From CAZZKG01 sp964654825 (lineage in GTDB: Bacteria > Gemmatimonadota > CAZMKB01): 33,701 bases of DNA. The notes below the pieces were generated by a model. It was not told the DNA's origin. It was given only the letters and a program-made list of their open reading frames with translations, and did no database searches. The stretch spans positions 1 to 33,701 of the forward strand of contig CAZZKG010000042.1 in assembly GCA_964654825.1 (NCBI GenBank), in the 5' to 3' direction. Position numbers and translations under genes: made by a program. Of this stretch, positions 17,425 to 26,522 are shown piece after piece (position 1 is the stretch's first letter; every line of letters starts with the position of its first letter).

Positions 17425-19128
17425 TTATTCCATTACCAGTCCGGAACCGGCTCTGTACATGCCCGGTATGGTAACCGGCAGTCTTCCCGTAGTTTTTAAT
17501 TTCCCCGAGAGTACCGAAGCTGCGGCTCGCTGGCTGTATCGATCGGTTCCGTAGGCGAGGAGGATGCCATGAGTCCCGGGGAGATCACGGATGACGTAGG
17601 GATTCCCGAGAGAGAGGATAATACATTTCTCCGGTTTGATGATCCGCCGGAGCAATGAGGAGACCGTAGCCGGGAGACCGGGATATCCGCGATACGCTCT
17701 CACCTTGGAAACAATCACGAGTACGATGAGATCCGCGCTGTCCGCTTTATCTGAAATCTCCTCGATAGCGGCGCTGTCCGGTTCGGAGAGCACCTCCAGT
17801 TTTTCGTATCCTCCTTCGAGCTCCGTTTCAAGTCGTTCGTGGAAAAACGAAGCAGTGGGCAGAAGGCTGTCCGCCCGGACGTTGATCGAGAGTATCCTGT
17901 CGGTCTCTGTGCTGATGGGGATGATACCCCCCTTGTTCTCGAGCATGGTGATCGACTTCCGGGCGAGCTCTCCGGCAGTGAGCGCCCCCTCCACAAGCAG
18001 GTCATGCATCCGGTCCCGTGAAATAATCTCATCTCCATCGCCCGGCGGTACATTCTTTTTGGAAGTGAGTATCCTTTCTACAGCCGCGTCAACCGTTTCC
18101 GGCTTGATTGCACCGCTACTCACAGCGGACAGGATAGAATCCCTGCACAGGGAGATGTCCTCCGGCATGAGCAGGATGTCCGCACCGCCCTGGAGCGCCT
18201 TCCGGCAGATGCATCCCGGATCACCCTCCTGTTTCAGGGCCTCCATGATGAGAGCATCGGTAATCACCAGTCCCCTGAAACCCATCTCGTACCGAAGGAG
18301 ATCCCGCATGATCGGTCCCGATATCGATGCCGCTGTGCCCGAAGTGTCCAGCGCAGGTACCGACAGGTGGCCCACCATGATCGCGTCAACACCTGCGTTG
18401 ATTGCGTTTTTAAAAGGCAGGAGTTCCAGGTTCTCGAAGCTTGTACGATCTCTCCTGATGACGGGAAGGCCGGTGTGTGAGTCCACTTCCGTATCACCGT
18501 GACCGGGAAAGTGCTTCCCAGTCGTGAGCATTCCATTCTCCCTGCAGCCTCTGATGTAACTTTCGCCCAGCCTGCTCACGAGAACAGGATCCTCACCGAA
18601 GGAACGTACGTTTATTATCGGATTGTCGGGATTGCTGTTCACATCCAGAACGGGCGACAGGGTCATTCCGATCCCCAGTTCTCGCCCCTGCCGGGCTGTA
18701 ATGGCCCCGATGCGGTAGGCGAGGTCCTGACTCCCTGATGCCCCCAGAGCCATATTGGGCGGGAAAAGGGTTGCTCCCCATATTTTCTGTCCCGCTCCTT
18801 TTTCGAAGTCAGCAGTGAACAAGAGCGGCACCGAAGAGACCTCCTGCAGATGTTCGATCTTCTCGATCACATCAGGATATTTTCCGCCGAAGAGGACAAA
18901 TCCACCCACTCCGTACCTCTTGATCTGTTCTTCAGCTCCGCTCCAGGTATCTGTTTCCGTGGTGTCGGCATCGGGTCCGGGTCTGAGTTCAGGGAAGATC
19001 AGCTGGCCGATCTTCTCTTCCAGAGTGAGCGATGTGAGCACTGAATCGGCCCAGTCGGAGCCGTAGGACTTTTGCGTCGTGATGATCGTGACTAAAGCGG
19101 CAATCACCGCACACATGAAAGTTTTCAT
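17425..19128 (-). CDS. nagZ: Exported beta-N-acetylhexosaminidase, NagZ-like (GH3)
   Basis: A 567-aa glycoside hydrolase family 3 enzyme. The start is placed at ATG 19126-19128, giving a signal peptide (MKTFMCAVIAALVTIITTQKSYG); the longer open frame upstream only reads antisense into the next gene. The catalytic domain has GKHFPGHGDTEVDSH at residues 204-218 with the Asp216-His218 pair that acts as acid/base in NagZ enzymes, and the probable nucleophile Asp291 in VITDALIMEAL. A GH3 C-terminal alpha/beta domain follows from about residue 370, as in Bacillus NagZ. It should remove N-acetylglucosamine from muropeptides or GlcNAc-MurNAc. It starts 2 bases after the stop of the NamZ-like gene, so the two are coupled. 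Export means it acts outside the cytoplasm, unlike the E. coli enzyme. Confidence 0.85.
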   Translation of the reverse strand: MKTFMCAVIAALVTIITTQKSYGSDWADSVLTSLTLEEKIGQLIFPELRPGPDADTTETDTWSGAEEQIKRYGVGGFVLFGGKYPDVIEKIEHLQEVSSVPLLFTADFEKGAGQKIWGATLFPPNMALGASGSQDLAYRIGAITARQGRELGIGMTLSPVLDVNSNPDNPIINVRSFGEDPVLVSRLGESYIRGCRENGMLTTGKHFPGHGDTEVDSHTGLPVIRRDRTSFENLELLPFKNAINAGVDAIMVGHLSVPALDTSGTAASISGPIMRDLLRYEMGFRGLVITDALIMEALKQEGDPGCICRKALQGGADILLMPEDISLCRDSILSAVSSGAIKPETVDAAVERILTSKKNVPPGDGDEIISRDRMHDLLVEGALTAGELARKSITMLENKGGIIPISTETDRILSINVRADSLLPTASFFHERLETELEGGYEKLEVLSEPDSAAIEEISDKADSADLIVLVIVSKVRAYRGYPGLPATVSSLLRRIIKPEKCIILSLGNPYVIRDLPGTHGILLAYGTDRYSQRAAASVLSGKLKTTGRLPVTIPGMYRAGSGLVME

Positions 19129-19130
19129 GA

Positions 19131-20369
19131 TCAGTTCCCGTAGAGGTGATAGAGCGTGCTCTTTTTCTTGAATGCGGCGGCCTCGTTGTCCCAGCCGGAC
19201 AGGAGTGCGGGGATGTCGTCCCGCCTGTCCACCGCTTTCCGGAACAGGTCTGTCCCCGCAAGCCGGTCGATGTAAAGCTTGCCTGTCCACTCGAACTTCT
19301 CCGGATCGAGTCCGGCGGCGGCATCGATGAGAAGCGCGGCAAATCGAAACGGTCGAAGCACGTCCCGCTCTGTCACTCTCATCTTCAAACCCTGTACTGC
19401 TTCTCCACCATACTTCGGATTCTCTGTTTTCCCGGGAATGGGTACAGGCATGAAAGTGGTCTCGGAGAGGCATATGCCGGTGAGATCGGTTTCTTCGAGG
19501 AGTTTTACGAGCTCTGGTACCCGGAGCCACGGGGCCCCTACCAGTTGAAACGGGAACGGGGTCCCTCTCCCCTCAGAGAGGTTCGTCCCCTCGAGCAGGC
19601 AGAGTCCCGGATACAGCAGGGCACTCTCCATATCGGGCATGTTCGGAGAGGGGGGGATCCAGGGAAGCCCCGTCTCATCGAAGAACATCGATCTCTTCCA
19701 GTTTTTCATCTCGATTACCGTGAGTCGGGATGTTTTTCCTGACAGGAGGTAGTGCTCTCCATTCACCATTCGGGCCAGTTCTCCGATTGTCAATCCATAT
19801 CGGGCCGGGATCGGAAGCATACCGACAAATGATCTGAAGTCTGGGTCGAGCACCGGTCCCTCGACGATAACACCTCCGAGTGGATTTGGTCTGTCGAGGA
19901 CGATGAACTCCACTCCGGTTATCGCAGCGGCATCCATGGCGAGCAGCATCGTGCTGATATATGTATAGAAACGGCATCCGAGATCCTGGATGTCGAAAAT
20001 CAAGGCATCTATTCCCGAAAGCATCTCTTCGTCGGGCCGCCGTTTTTCTCCGTGCAGGTCGATCGTCCTCGTGCTCTGCCATCTCACCCTCGTTGCTTGA
20101 TCGAGGAGATCAAGGCCGTGTTCGGGGATCAGAAGTAGTTCGATGTGTACACCGGCAACACGGGTCAGGCCATCAAGGATCCATTCCCCGTCTCTGGTTA
20201 TCGAAGTGTGGTTGGCAATCACGGCAATGTTTTTGTGTTCGAGTGTGTATGGTCTTTCGGTGATGAGAACGTCCAGGCCCGTTTTTACTCCCTCGGATCC
20301 GGCACCCTGTCCGGACCCGGTAACGACATTCATATAAATGAGAAGGAATAACATCAATCGTTTTATCAC
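19131..20369 (-). CDS. namZ: Exo-N-acetylmuramidase NamZ-like (DUF1343, GH171)
   Basis: A 412-aa exported protein of the DUF1343 family. Bacillus subtilis NamZ (YbbC) of this family removes N-acetylmuramic acid from the non-reducing end of peptidoglycan fragments. Recognisable blocks: IAVIANHTSIT at about 48-58, IPEHGL with Glu83, DALIFDIQDLGCRFYTYISTM at about 121-141, VLDRPNPLGG, EGPVLDPDFRSFVGMLPIPARYGLTIGELA. The usual EHGFRG motif is altered to EHGLDL and the following loop looks shortened. N-terminal signal segment MIKRLMLFLLIYMNVVTG. Start GTG at 20367-20369 has a weak GGTGGA upstream; Met6 is possible. Coupled to the NagZ-like gene downstream, matching the namZ-nagZ pairing in Bacillus. 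Confidence 0.85.
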   Translation of the reverse strand: MIKRLMLFLLIYMNVVTGSGQGAGSEGVKTGLDVLITERPYTLEHKNIAVIANHTSITRDGEWILDGLTRVAGVHIELLLIPEHGLDLLDQATRVRWQSTRTIDLHGEKRRPDEEMLSGIDALIFDIQDLGCRFYTYISTMLLAMDAAAITGVEFIVLDRPNPLGGVIVEGPVLDPDFRSFVGMLPIPARYGLTIGELARMVNGEHYLLSGKTSRLTVIEMKNWKRSMFFDETGLPWIPPSPNMPDMESALLYPGLCLLEGTNLSEGRGTPFPFQLVGAPWLRVPELVKLLEETDLTGICLSETTFMPVPIPGKTENPKYGGEAVQGLKMRVTERDVLRPFRFAALLIDAAAGLDPEKFEWTGKLYIDRLAGTDLFRKAVDRRDDIPALLSGWDNEAAAFKKKSTLYHLYGN

Positions 20370-20420
20370 GGAGTTTCCACCCGGAAGTTCGAGAATAAGT
20401 GGTCCATCAGGGCGACTAAG

Positions 20421-20580
20421 TGGTTCTGTTCATAAATACGGTGACGTACCGAGGCCATCTGTGCTCCCGAACCACGAGGCGCGAGGAGGGCGAATACTCG
20501 TAGAGTATTTAACCGACGAGCAACGCGGTGGGTCGGTGTTTTTAGTTGGCCGAAGACACGCGTGTTTATGAATAAGGCCA
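20421..20580. repeat. Palindromic MITE-like element with terminal inverted repeats
   Basis: The ends are imperfect inverted repeats of about 25 bases: TGGTTCTGTTCATAAATACG at the left against the reverse complement of CGTGTTTATGAATAAGGCCA at the right. They are flanked by direct CTAAG (20416-20420 and 20581-20585), which could be a 5-bp target duplication. The interior is also a nested palindrome: CCGAACCAC (20467-20475) pairs with GTGGGTCGG (20527-20535) at 8 of 9 positions, CGCG pairs with CGCG, and AATACTC-GTA-GAGTATT (20493-20509) is a perfect central hairpin. No open reading frame. A non-autonomous mobile element or a REP/BIME-like structured repeat are the two readings. Confidence 0.6.
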
Positions 20581-20792
20581 CTAAGGTTCGGGATACGGAA
20601 TCTGTTTTATCTCTGTTATGATAAATATACATGAACCCGGAAACATTTTCCACTCAGAATGGCGGTGCGTGAATCCGAAAGAAAATGCAAACGAATCGGT
20701 ATCAGTCCTGACAGCTCAGAGTGAAACACAGCGGGAACAGCGGTGTAGAAAAGGAAGTCCGGGAGCACATTAACCTCTGTTGAATAAAACAC

Positions 20793-20820
20793 TTGAAATA
20801 ACAACTCCCAGGGTTATATT
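20793..20820 (+). promoter_or_regulatory. Putative sigma-70 promoter of the lytic transglycosylase gene
   Basis: TTGAAA at 20793-20798 (5/6), a 16-base spacer and TATATT at 20815-20820 (5/6). Transcription would start about 20827 and give an 80-120-base leader before the candidate starts at 20911 or 20950. Confidence 0.5.
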
Positions 20821-20910
20821 CCGGGCTGGCTTTCCATCTTGATCCGCATCACGGTCAGGGCATATTTATTGCGTGAGTAAATGTGATTGACACTTGAAGC
20901 GGGTTTTTTC

Positions 20911-22626
20911 ATGATACTACTGACAAAAAGATTATCACAAACATTATCTGTGAACGCACTGAACCTCAGATCCTGCACCGGTTTTTTCCTCATTGTCGTT
21001 CTCGGTATCATTGCCGGATGTGCTTCCATTAATGAAGATATGCCGGCTGAGACCTTTGAACCGGCTCAGGTCGAGGTCGTCCGGTCCGACAGTACCTCCG
21101 CCGATTCGCTCGTCTGTGAATCTCGACCTGCGAGTATCGTCGAAATCATCGAAGAATCCGAGAACGCATACAATGAAGCCATGGTCAAGTATGAGCTCGG
21201 TGACCTCGATGCGTCGAGAGAACTGCACGAGCGAGCATTCCTCCTCCTGATGGAGGCAAAGTGGAGTTCGATCAAAGACCCGGCCGCTCACCAGATTCTG
21301 CAGGAGGCATTCGATGACCTTTACGCCCGTTTGACCACCCGGTTCCAGGAGCTGACCCGGCCGATGGAATTCGAGCTCTGGGCTTCGAACGAAGAGCTGA
21401 GCGCGGTTCACGATTCGGTCACACCGATGAACGGAAAATCCACTTTCGAACTTCCAATCGACGGTGAAAAGGAGCTCGTCAAGAAGTACCTCAATCTTTT
21501 CAATCAGGACAAAAGCAGACGCGCGTTTTTGGAACAATCGCTGAAACGGTCCGGCCGGTATCGCGACCTGATTATCACGGAGCTGGAGAAGATGGGTATG
21601 CCGCGGGAACTCTGGCTCGTCCCGGTAATCGAGAGCGGGTATAAGATCACTGCATATTCCAACAAGCGGGCGGCAGGGCTCTGGCAATTCATCCCCTCTA
21701 CCGCCAGGCATTATGGACTCTTTATCAATGAATGGATCGATGAGAGAAGGGATCCCGAGAAGTCCACGAAAGCGGCATTGACCTTCCTCAAGGAACTGTA
21801 CGAGTGGTTCAACAGCTGGGAACTCGCTCTCGCTGCGTATAACAGAGGGTTGAACAATATATCCTCGGACATTCACAACTCCAGGATGGTAGACTTCTTC
21901 GAGATCGCCGATCACAACATGACACACTCCCAGACGAAGAATTTCGTCCCTCAGATCCATGCGGCGATCCTCATTGCAGATAATCCTGAAAAATACGGTT
22001 TCGATATAGGGTATGACGAACCTCTCAACCCTGATGAGGTCACCATTGATTACGTGGTCGATCTCGGTGTTGTTGCCAGGTGTGTCGGGAAAACCGAGGA
22101 TGATATTAAAAAACTCAATCCGGAGCTCCGGACATGGGTTACGCCGGTACTCTCGAAGGACTACCCCGTCTACAATCTCAAACTTCCCCGGGGAGCGAAA
22201 GATCTTTACCTTCAGGAAATCACAAAGGTTGCCGACCTCACTCCGGACAGGCGTGTCAGGTACATCGTCAAGCGTGGAGACACTCTCGGCGGGATCGCTG
22301 GCAAGTTCAGGGTCTCCTGGAAACAGATCAAGAGGTGGAATAATATCAGGGGTACCACCATCTATCCCGGGCAGTCACTCTACCTGAGGCCAGGCAAGGG
22401 TTGGGGAAAATCAGCAAAATCCACTTCGGTTGCCATCAACAAGTCCCGGAAGGCCAGGGGTGATTACGTCGTCTACAAGATCCAAAAAGGTGACACTCTG
22501 AGCAAGATCGCCGAGAATTACAACGTGAGTGTCGTGGATATCAAGAACTGGAACGGGATCAAAAACAGCAGAAAGATTCGTCCCGGCCAAAAGCTCCGGA
22601 TTTACCTGCCCAGCGAGAGTTCCTGA
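20911..22626 (+). CDS. mltD: MltD-like membrane-bound lytic transglycosylase with two LysM domains
   Basis: A probable lipoprotein that cleaves peptidoglycan glycan strands non-hydrolytically. From ATG 20911 it is 571 aa. A hydrophobic segment FFLIVVLGIIAGC ends in a good lipobox (IAGC), predicting a lipid anchor. The SLT catalytic domain reads MGMPRELWLVPVIESGYKITAYSN with Glu of VIESGY as the expected catalytic acid, then RAAGLWQFIPSTARHYGL and the ALAAYNRGLNNI motif. Two LysM peptidoglycan-binding repeats follow near the C-terminus (YIVKRGDTLGGIAGKF...IYPGQSLYL and YKIQKGDTLSKIAENY...IRPGQKLRI). The N-terminal 150 residues after the anchor are a helical spacer. The start is uncertain: TTG 20887, ATG 20911 and GTG 20950 are all in frame, and the last gives the most compact signal peptide. 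None has a strong ribosome site. Confidence 0.88.
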   Translation: MILLTKRLSQTLSVNALNLRSCTGFFLIVVLGIIAGCASINEDMPAETFEPAQVEVVRSDSTSADSLVCESRPASIVEIIEESENAYNEAMVKYELGDLDASRELHERAFLLLMEAKWSSIKDPAAHQILQEAFDDLYARLTTRFQELTRPMEFELWASNEELSAVHDSVTPMNGKSTFELPIDGEKELVKKYLNLFNQDKSRRAFLEQSLKRSGRYRDLIITELEKMGMPRELWLVPVIESGYKITAYSNKRAAGLWQFIPSTARHYGLFINEWIDERRDPEKSTKAALTFLKELYEWFNSWELALAAYNRGLNNISSDIHNSRMVDFFEIADHNMTHSQTKNFVPQIHAAILIADNPEKYGFDIGYDEPLNPDEVTIDYVVDLGVVARCVGKTEDDIKKLNPELRTWVTPVLSKDYPVYNLKLPRGAKDLYLQEITKVADLTPDRRVRYIVKRGDTLGGIAGKFRVSWKQIKRWNNIRGTTIYPGQSLYLRPGKGWGKSAKSTSVAINKSRKARGDYVVYKIQKGDTLSKIAENYNVSVVDIKNWNGIKNSRKIRPGQKLRIYLPSESS

Positions 22627-22658
22627 TCTTTATGCCCGAATTCTCTCGGCTCATGATT

Positions 22659-24947
22659 CTATCGCAGAAGGCTCATCTTACGCTTGACCGTCTCTCCGTC
22701 TTTACTGAGAACGACGAAGTAGGTACCCGATGAGACCGGGAGCCCCCGCTCATCCCGCCCTTTCCAGTCGAAATGATGAACGCCGGCGGAGAGGAACCCG
22801 TCTACCAGGGTTTTCACCGGTCTTCCCCTCAGGTCGTAGATACGCAGTGAGACCGCGCTGCCACGAGATTTTACTCCCGAGCGGGTATCGATCGACACGG
22901 CGATGGTTGTATGCGGATTGAATGGGTTGGGATAATTCTGCATCAGGGCGAGGGTTCTCGGAATGATCCCGCCGTCGGGTACATCATCCTCTATCGCTGA
23001 CGGTGTGAGGTCGATTAAAAATATCCCTTCCCCGTCAGTTGCGGCAAAAATGCTGTCGGGACCAACCGGATTCTGCGCCAGTCGGGTAACTCCCGTCTCC
23101 AGACCATTATGGAGGCTAGTCCAGGATTCACCCGAATCTGTACTGATATACACGCCGTACGTGAGACTCGAGGTGAATAACCTCTCCTGGTTGGAGTCGT
23201 CGATGATGATGTCGGAGGCTATGAAATCGAGAGGGAGGCCGTTTCTCCTTGGAAACCAGGTCTGGCCCCCGTTCGAGCTCCTGAACACACCCGAAGCAGT
23301 CCCGGCGAATACAATCGAAGGGTCGCCCTGATCGACGGTAAGTGCGAATACCGATTCTCCCGCTTCCATCCCGTTGTTTGCCTCGAACCAGCTGTCTCCA
23401 CGGTCCGTCGACTTGAAAACACCGCCGCCGTCGGGACCGATCGGTTTCGTGCCGGTATACACCGTATCTGTGCCCGAGGGTGATACGATGATGGAGAGAG
23501 GCGAGCCAACGATACCTGTCTGGGCGGCAGTCCAGCTTCCACCACCGTCGGTACTTCTGTAAATACCCGAAGCGACTGCAAACAGGAGATTTTCGTCGTG
23601 AGGAGATCCTGCGATCTTCGACGTGATTTCCGAAAGGCCCGTGTTACGGGGTGACCATGACATCCCGTAGTCTGCGGTAACGAAGACGCCGCTATCCGTG
23701 CACGCGTAAGCCGTCCCGTCGATACCGGAGAGCCAGAAATCACTGATACTGGTGAATACGGGGAGTCCCTGCTGCCTGAGCTCCCAGCTGTTACCCCAGT
23801 TGGAACTCACCAGGACGTCATTCTCGCCGTCACTGAGGCCGGCATACAGGCGATGGGAACTACCTCCGGAGATTGCCAGAGCGATGACATTTCCGCCGGT
23901 GAGTCCACTGTTGGCAAGACTCCAGGACGTACCACCGTCCCTCGAGATAAATACTCCGTCTTTGTCAGTCCCCGCGTAAATCGTGCTGGTCCCTCTAGTC
24001 GTGAGCGTGACAATGTCATGGTGAGAAAGTAAGGATGAAAAAGGCACGAAGGAGTCACCGTTGTCTGTGCTCGCGTAGATACCGCGTCCCAGCGTACCCG
24101 CGAGCAGTGTAGCCGGATCGGTGTCGAGGACCGCCAGCGCCGAGATATCGATCTGAGGCAGGCCGGTCCCTGAGACAGACCACTGATCGCCGAAGTTCGT
24201 GCTGCGAAAAAACCCGCCTGAACTCGTCCCGGCAAAGATCAGTCCGGGGACAGGAGGTGAAGCGTAAAATGACCTGAGTGAGGTGTTGGTGAGCCCCTCG
24301 TTTTTCTGGACCCAGGTGAGTTCGTCAGCGCCGTTTAATCCTCTGAACAGACCGAATTGGTCAGAGGCCGAATACAGGTTGTTGTTCAGGTTCGGATCAA
24401 CTTCGAGGTCTACGTAGTTCAGGGGTGGCAGGCCTGAACTCGCTCTCGTCCAGAATTCTCCAAAGCTGTTACTCCGGAAGACACCGTCACCCTGCGATGC
24501 GGCGAAGATCCACGATGGCTCTCCGGGATTCACGGTTACGATAAAAGATCCCGTGGTGTCCATCTCACCGCCGCTCATAAGGTACCAGGTGTCACCAGAG
24601 TCGATACTCTTGTAGGTGCCTCTCTCTGTGCCTGCATACAATCTCTGTCCTGCATCGGGGTCCTGTACGACGTTGTTGACCCTCTGGACGGGAAGCCCGA
24701 TGTCTTTCCTGCTCCAGGACCCCCCTGCATCAGTACTCATCAACAGACCGGATGATGCTGTCGTCAAAAAAACTACCGAGGTGTCGGAGACATCTTCGAT
24801 GATCGATGTTATCGTTTCCGCACCCGGCCCGATGTTTTTCCACTCCGGGTCCTGCCCTAAACCGGAAGCAGAAAACGCGGCGGTAAACGCAGTGGTAAAC
24901 AGTACAATCATCGATGGAATGAACAGGTGTTTATCGGAATGTCTCAT
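22659..24947 (-). CDS. Secreted BNR/Asp-box repeat protein with sorting domain
   Basis: A 762-aa exported protein. Signal peptide at the N-terminus (LFIPSMIVLFTTAFTAAFSA). About thirteen repeats of 40-55 residues follow, each with a YAGT...GVFRS lead and an Asp-box-like S-x-D-x-G-x-x-W motif (for example KSIDSGDTW, RSTDGGGSW, KSTDRGDSW, ISTDSGESW); at least one copy is degenerate. This is the sialidase/Ycf48-like BNR beta-propeller architecture, probably two propellers in tandem. The C-terminus (from about 672) is a FlgD-like sorting domain: NYPNPFNPHT, LRIYDLRGRPVKTL, SGTYFVVLSKDG, KRKMSLLR. No sialidase catalytic residues are evident, so a binding or scaffold role is likelier than hydrolysis. 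GAGGAG precedes the ATG, and a near-consensus promoter lies just upstream. Transcribed alone. Confidence 0.8.
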   Translation of the reverse strand: MRHSDKHLFIPSMIVLFTTAFTAAFSASGLGQDPEWKNIGPGAETITSIIEDVSDTSVVFLTTASSGLLMSTDAGGSWSRKDIGLPVQRVNNVVQDPDAGQRLYAGTERGTYKSIDSGDTWYLMSGGEMDTTGSFIVTVNPGEPSWIFAASQGDGVFRSNSFGEFWTRASSGLPPLNYVDLEVDPNLNNNLYSASDQFGLFRGLNGADELTWVQKNEGLTNTSLRSFYASPPVPGLIFAGTSSGGFFRSTNFGDQWSVSGTGLPQIDISALAVLDTDPATLLAGTLGRGIYASTDNGDSFVPFSSLLSHHDIVTLTTRGTSTIYAGTDKDGVFISRDGGTSWSLANSGLTGGNVIALAISGGSSHRLYAGLSDGENDVLVSSNWGNSWELRQQGLPVFTSISDFWLSGIDGTAYACTDSGVFVTADYGMSWSPRNTGLSEITSKIAGSPHDENLLFAVASGIYRSTDGGGSWTAAQTGIVGSPLSIIVSPSGTDTVYTGTKPIGPDGGGVFKSTDRGDSWFEANNGMEAGESVFALTVDQGDPSIVFAGTASGVFRSSNGGQTWFPRRNGLPLDFIASDIIIDDSNQERLFTSSLTYGVYISTDSGESWTSLHNGLETGVTRLAQNPVGPDSIFAATDGEGIFLIDLTPSAIEDDVPDGGIIPRTLALMQNYPNPFNPHTTIAVSIDTRSGVKSRGSAVSLRIYDLRGRPVKTLVDGFLSAGVHHFDWKGRDERGLPVSSGTYFVVLSKDGETVKRKMSLLR

Positions 24948-24994
24948 GATCTCTTCTCCTCGTTTTCTTGCCTTTGGAAGTGTGTCGTTATAAT

Positions 24995-25023
24995 ATTATA
25001 TTCAATTCCTGAGAGGGGGTCAA
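24995..25023 (-). promoter_or_regulatory. Near-consensus sigma-70 promoter for the BNR-repeat gene
   Basis: On the minus strand: TTGACC (reverse complement at 25018-25023, 5/6), a 17-base spacer and a perfect TATAAT (reverse complement at 24995-25000). It is about 48 bases upstream of the ATG at 24947. Confidence 0.75.
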
Positions 25024-25135
25024 CAAAAAGGATTCATTATCGACTTCCCGGATCCGCTTGCAGTCAACGAAACGTCACTCAACGTCCGGTTACCTGTATT
25101 CAACGACCAGACGTAACCTTCAGTTGGGAGAATAC

Positions 25136-26512
25136 ATGAGCACCGAACTGAATCCACTCATTTTCAGGGAATACGACATCAGAGGGGTTGCCGAGACAGA
25201 GCTCACCGATGATGTGATAGAACTGATAGGGAGATCGTCTGCGACCATACTCCTCGAGGAGGGTATCACCAGTGTAACGGTGGGGATGGATGTCCGGCTC
25301 AGCTCGCCGCGGATCAAGAGCTCACTCGTGAAAGGACTCAATGCTTCGGGAATGGACGTGGTGGACCTGGGGACGGTTCCCACGCCACTTCTGTATTATT
25401 CGGTTGTGAAGCTGGGCCTCAGTGCCGGGATCATGGTGACCGGCAGTCATAATCCAATTCAGTTCAACGGTCTCAAGATAGCGAAGGGCACCACTACCAT
25501 ATACGGAGATGCCATCCAGCAGATTTACCGGGTGGCCACCCGCGGAAAATTGAGGAGCGGGGCGGGAAAGGCGAAAAAAATGGATATCGTACCTGACTAT
25601 CTCGATGACGTGACCGGTAGGATCAGGCTCGCCCGGCCGGTGAAGATGGTCATCGACGCGGGCAATGGCACCGCAGGCGAGCTTGCAGTTGGACTGTTCA
25701 GAAATCTCGGGTGTGATGTCACCGAACTCTACTGCGAACCGGACGGGAATTTTCCCAACCATCTTCCCGATCCGACCATAGAAGAATACATGCGCGATCT
25801 CTCGAAAAAGGTCATCGATACCGGCTCTGAGATCGGGATCGGCTACGATGGTGATGCAGACAGGATCGGCGCCATCGACGAGAATGGTACAATGATCTAT
25901 GGGGATAAACTGCTGGCTGTCTTCGCGGGGGATGTGCTGAGCAGGATACCGGGTGCGACGGTGATCTTCGATGTAAAGTGCTCTCAGGGCCTCATCGAGT
26001 ACCTGAAAAAACATTCCGGAAATCCATTCATGTGGAAAACAGGTCATTCACTGCTCAAGGCGAAGATGAAAGAACTGGGTGCCCCGATAGGTGGTGAAAT
26101 GAGCGGACACATGTTCTTCGCCGAGAACTACTACGGTTTCGATGATGCACTGTTCGCATCCCTGAGACTCTGTGAGATCATCTCCAGGCACAACGGCAGG
26201 GTATCTTCTCTCTTCGAGGATTTCCCGAAATACCTGTCGACCCCCGAACTGCGGATCGATTGCCCTGATGAAGAAAAGTTCAAAGTGGTCGAAGAGGTGG
26301 GAAGGGAGTTCAGTGAACGTTTCGAGGTGATAGATATCGATGGGGTGAGAGTGGTCCTGGATGAAGGCTGGGGACTCCTGCGCGCTTCCAACACTCAGCC
26401 GGTTCTCGTGCTCAGGTTCGAGGCCTTCGATCGCGAAGGTTTCGAAAAAATAAGGGCACTGTTCAAAAATTCCCTTATGAGGTATTCTTCTGTTGACTGG
26501 CAATCCCTGTGA
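25136..26512 (+). CDS. Phosphomannomutase/phosphoglucomutase
   Basis: A 458-aa cytosolic alpha-D-phosphohexomutase that interconverts the 6- and 1-phosphates of mannose (and often glucose). All four domain signatures are visible: the phosphoserine loop TGSHNP at residues 102-107 (Ser104), the magnesium loop DGDADR at 238-243, the sugar-binding loop GEMSGH at 320-325 and the phosphate-binding RASNTQP at 416-422. Length and FREYDIRG opening match the AlgC/ManB group. ATG 25136 is chosen because GGGAG lies 6 bases upstream; the longer open frame has no such site. The next gene, mannose-1-phosphate guanylyltransferase, begins about 10 bases after its stop, so the two make GDP-mannose together from mannose-6-phosphate. 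Confidence 0.93.
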   Translation: MSTELNPLIFREYDIRGVAETELTDDVIELIGRSSATILLEEGITSVTVGMDVRLSSPRIKSSLVKGLNASGMDVVDLGTVPTPLLYYSVVKLGLSAGIMVTGSHNPIQFNGLKIAKGTTTIYGDAIQQIYRVATRGKLRSGAGKAKKMDIVPDYLDDVTGRIRLARPVKMVIDAGNGTAGELAVGLFRNLGCDVTELYCEPDGNFPNHLPDPTIEEYMRDLSKKVIDTGSEIGIGYDGDADRIGAIDENGTMIYGDKLLAVFAGDVLSRIPGATVIFDVKCSQGLIEYLKKHSGNPFMWKTGHSLLKAKMKELGAPIGGEMSGHMFFAENYYGFDDALFASLRLCEIISRHNGRVSSLFEDFPKYLSTPELRIDCPDEEKFKVVEEVGREFSERFEVIDIDGVRVVLDEGWGLLRASNTQPVLVLRFEAFDREGFEKIRALFKNSLMRYSSVDWQSL

Positions 26513-26522
26513 GGACGTACTG

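Larger units (their letters stand above)
20370..20910. other. Long intergenic region between divergent cell-wall genes
   Basis: No gene is supported here. It holds the ~160-bp palindromic element at 20421-20580, a good + strand promoter at 20793-20820, and about 200 bases of AT-richer sequence in which I see nothing definite. A TTGACA at 20887-20892 is followed 17 bases on by CATGAT (20910-20915), which could be a second promoter overlapping the first candidate start of the transglycosylase gene. Confidence 0.5.

Noticed and set aside
19129..19530. N-terminal extension of the NagZ-like gene
   Set aside because: This part of the open frame is rich in Arg and Ser, overlaps the NamZ-like gene in another frame, and precedes a clean signal peptide starting at 19128.
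20944..21960. 338-codon open frame on the minus strand
   Set aside because: Antisense to the MltD-like gene, whose lipobox, catalytic motif and LysM repeats are clear.
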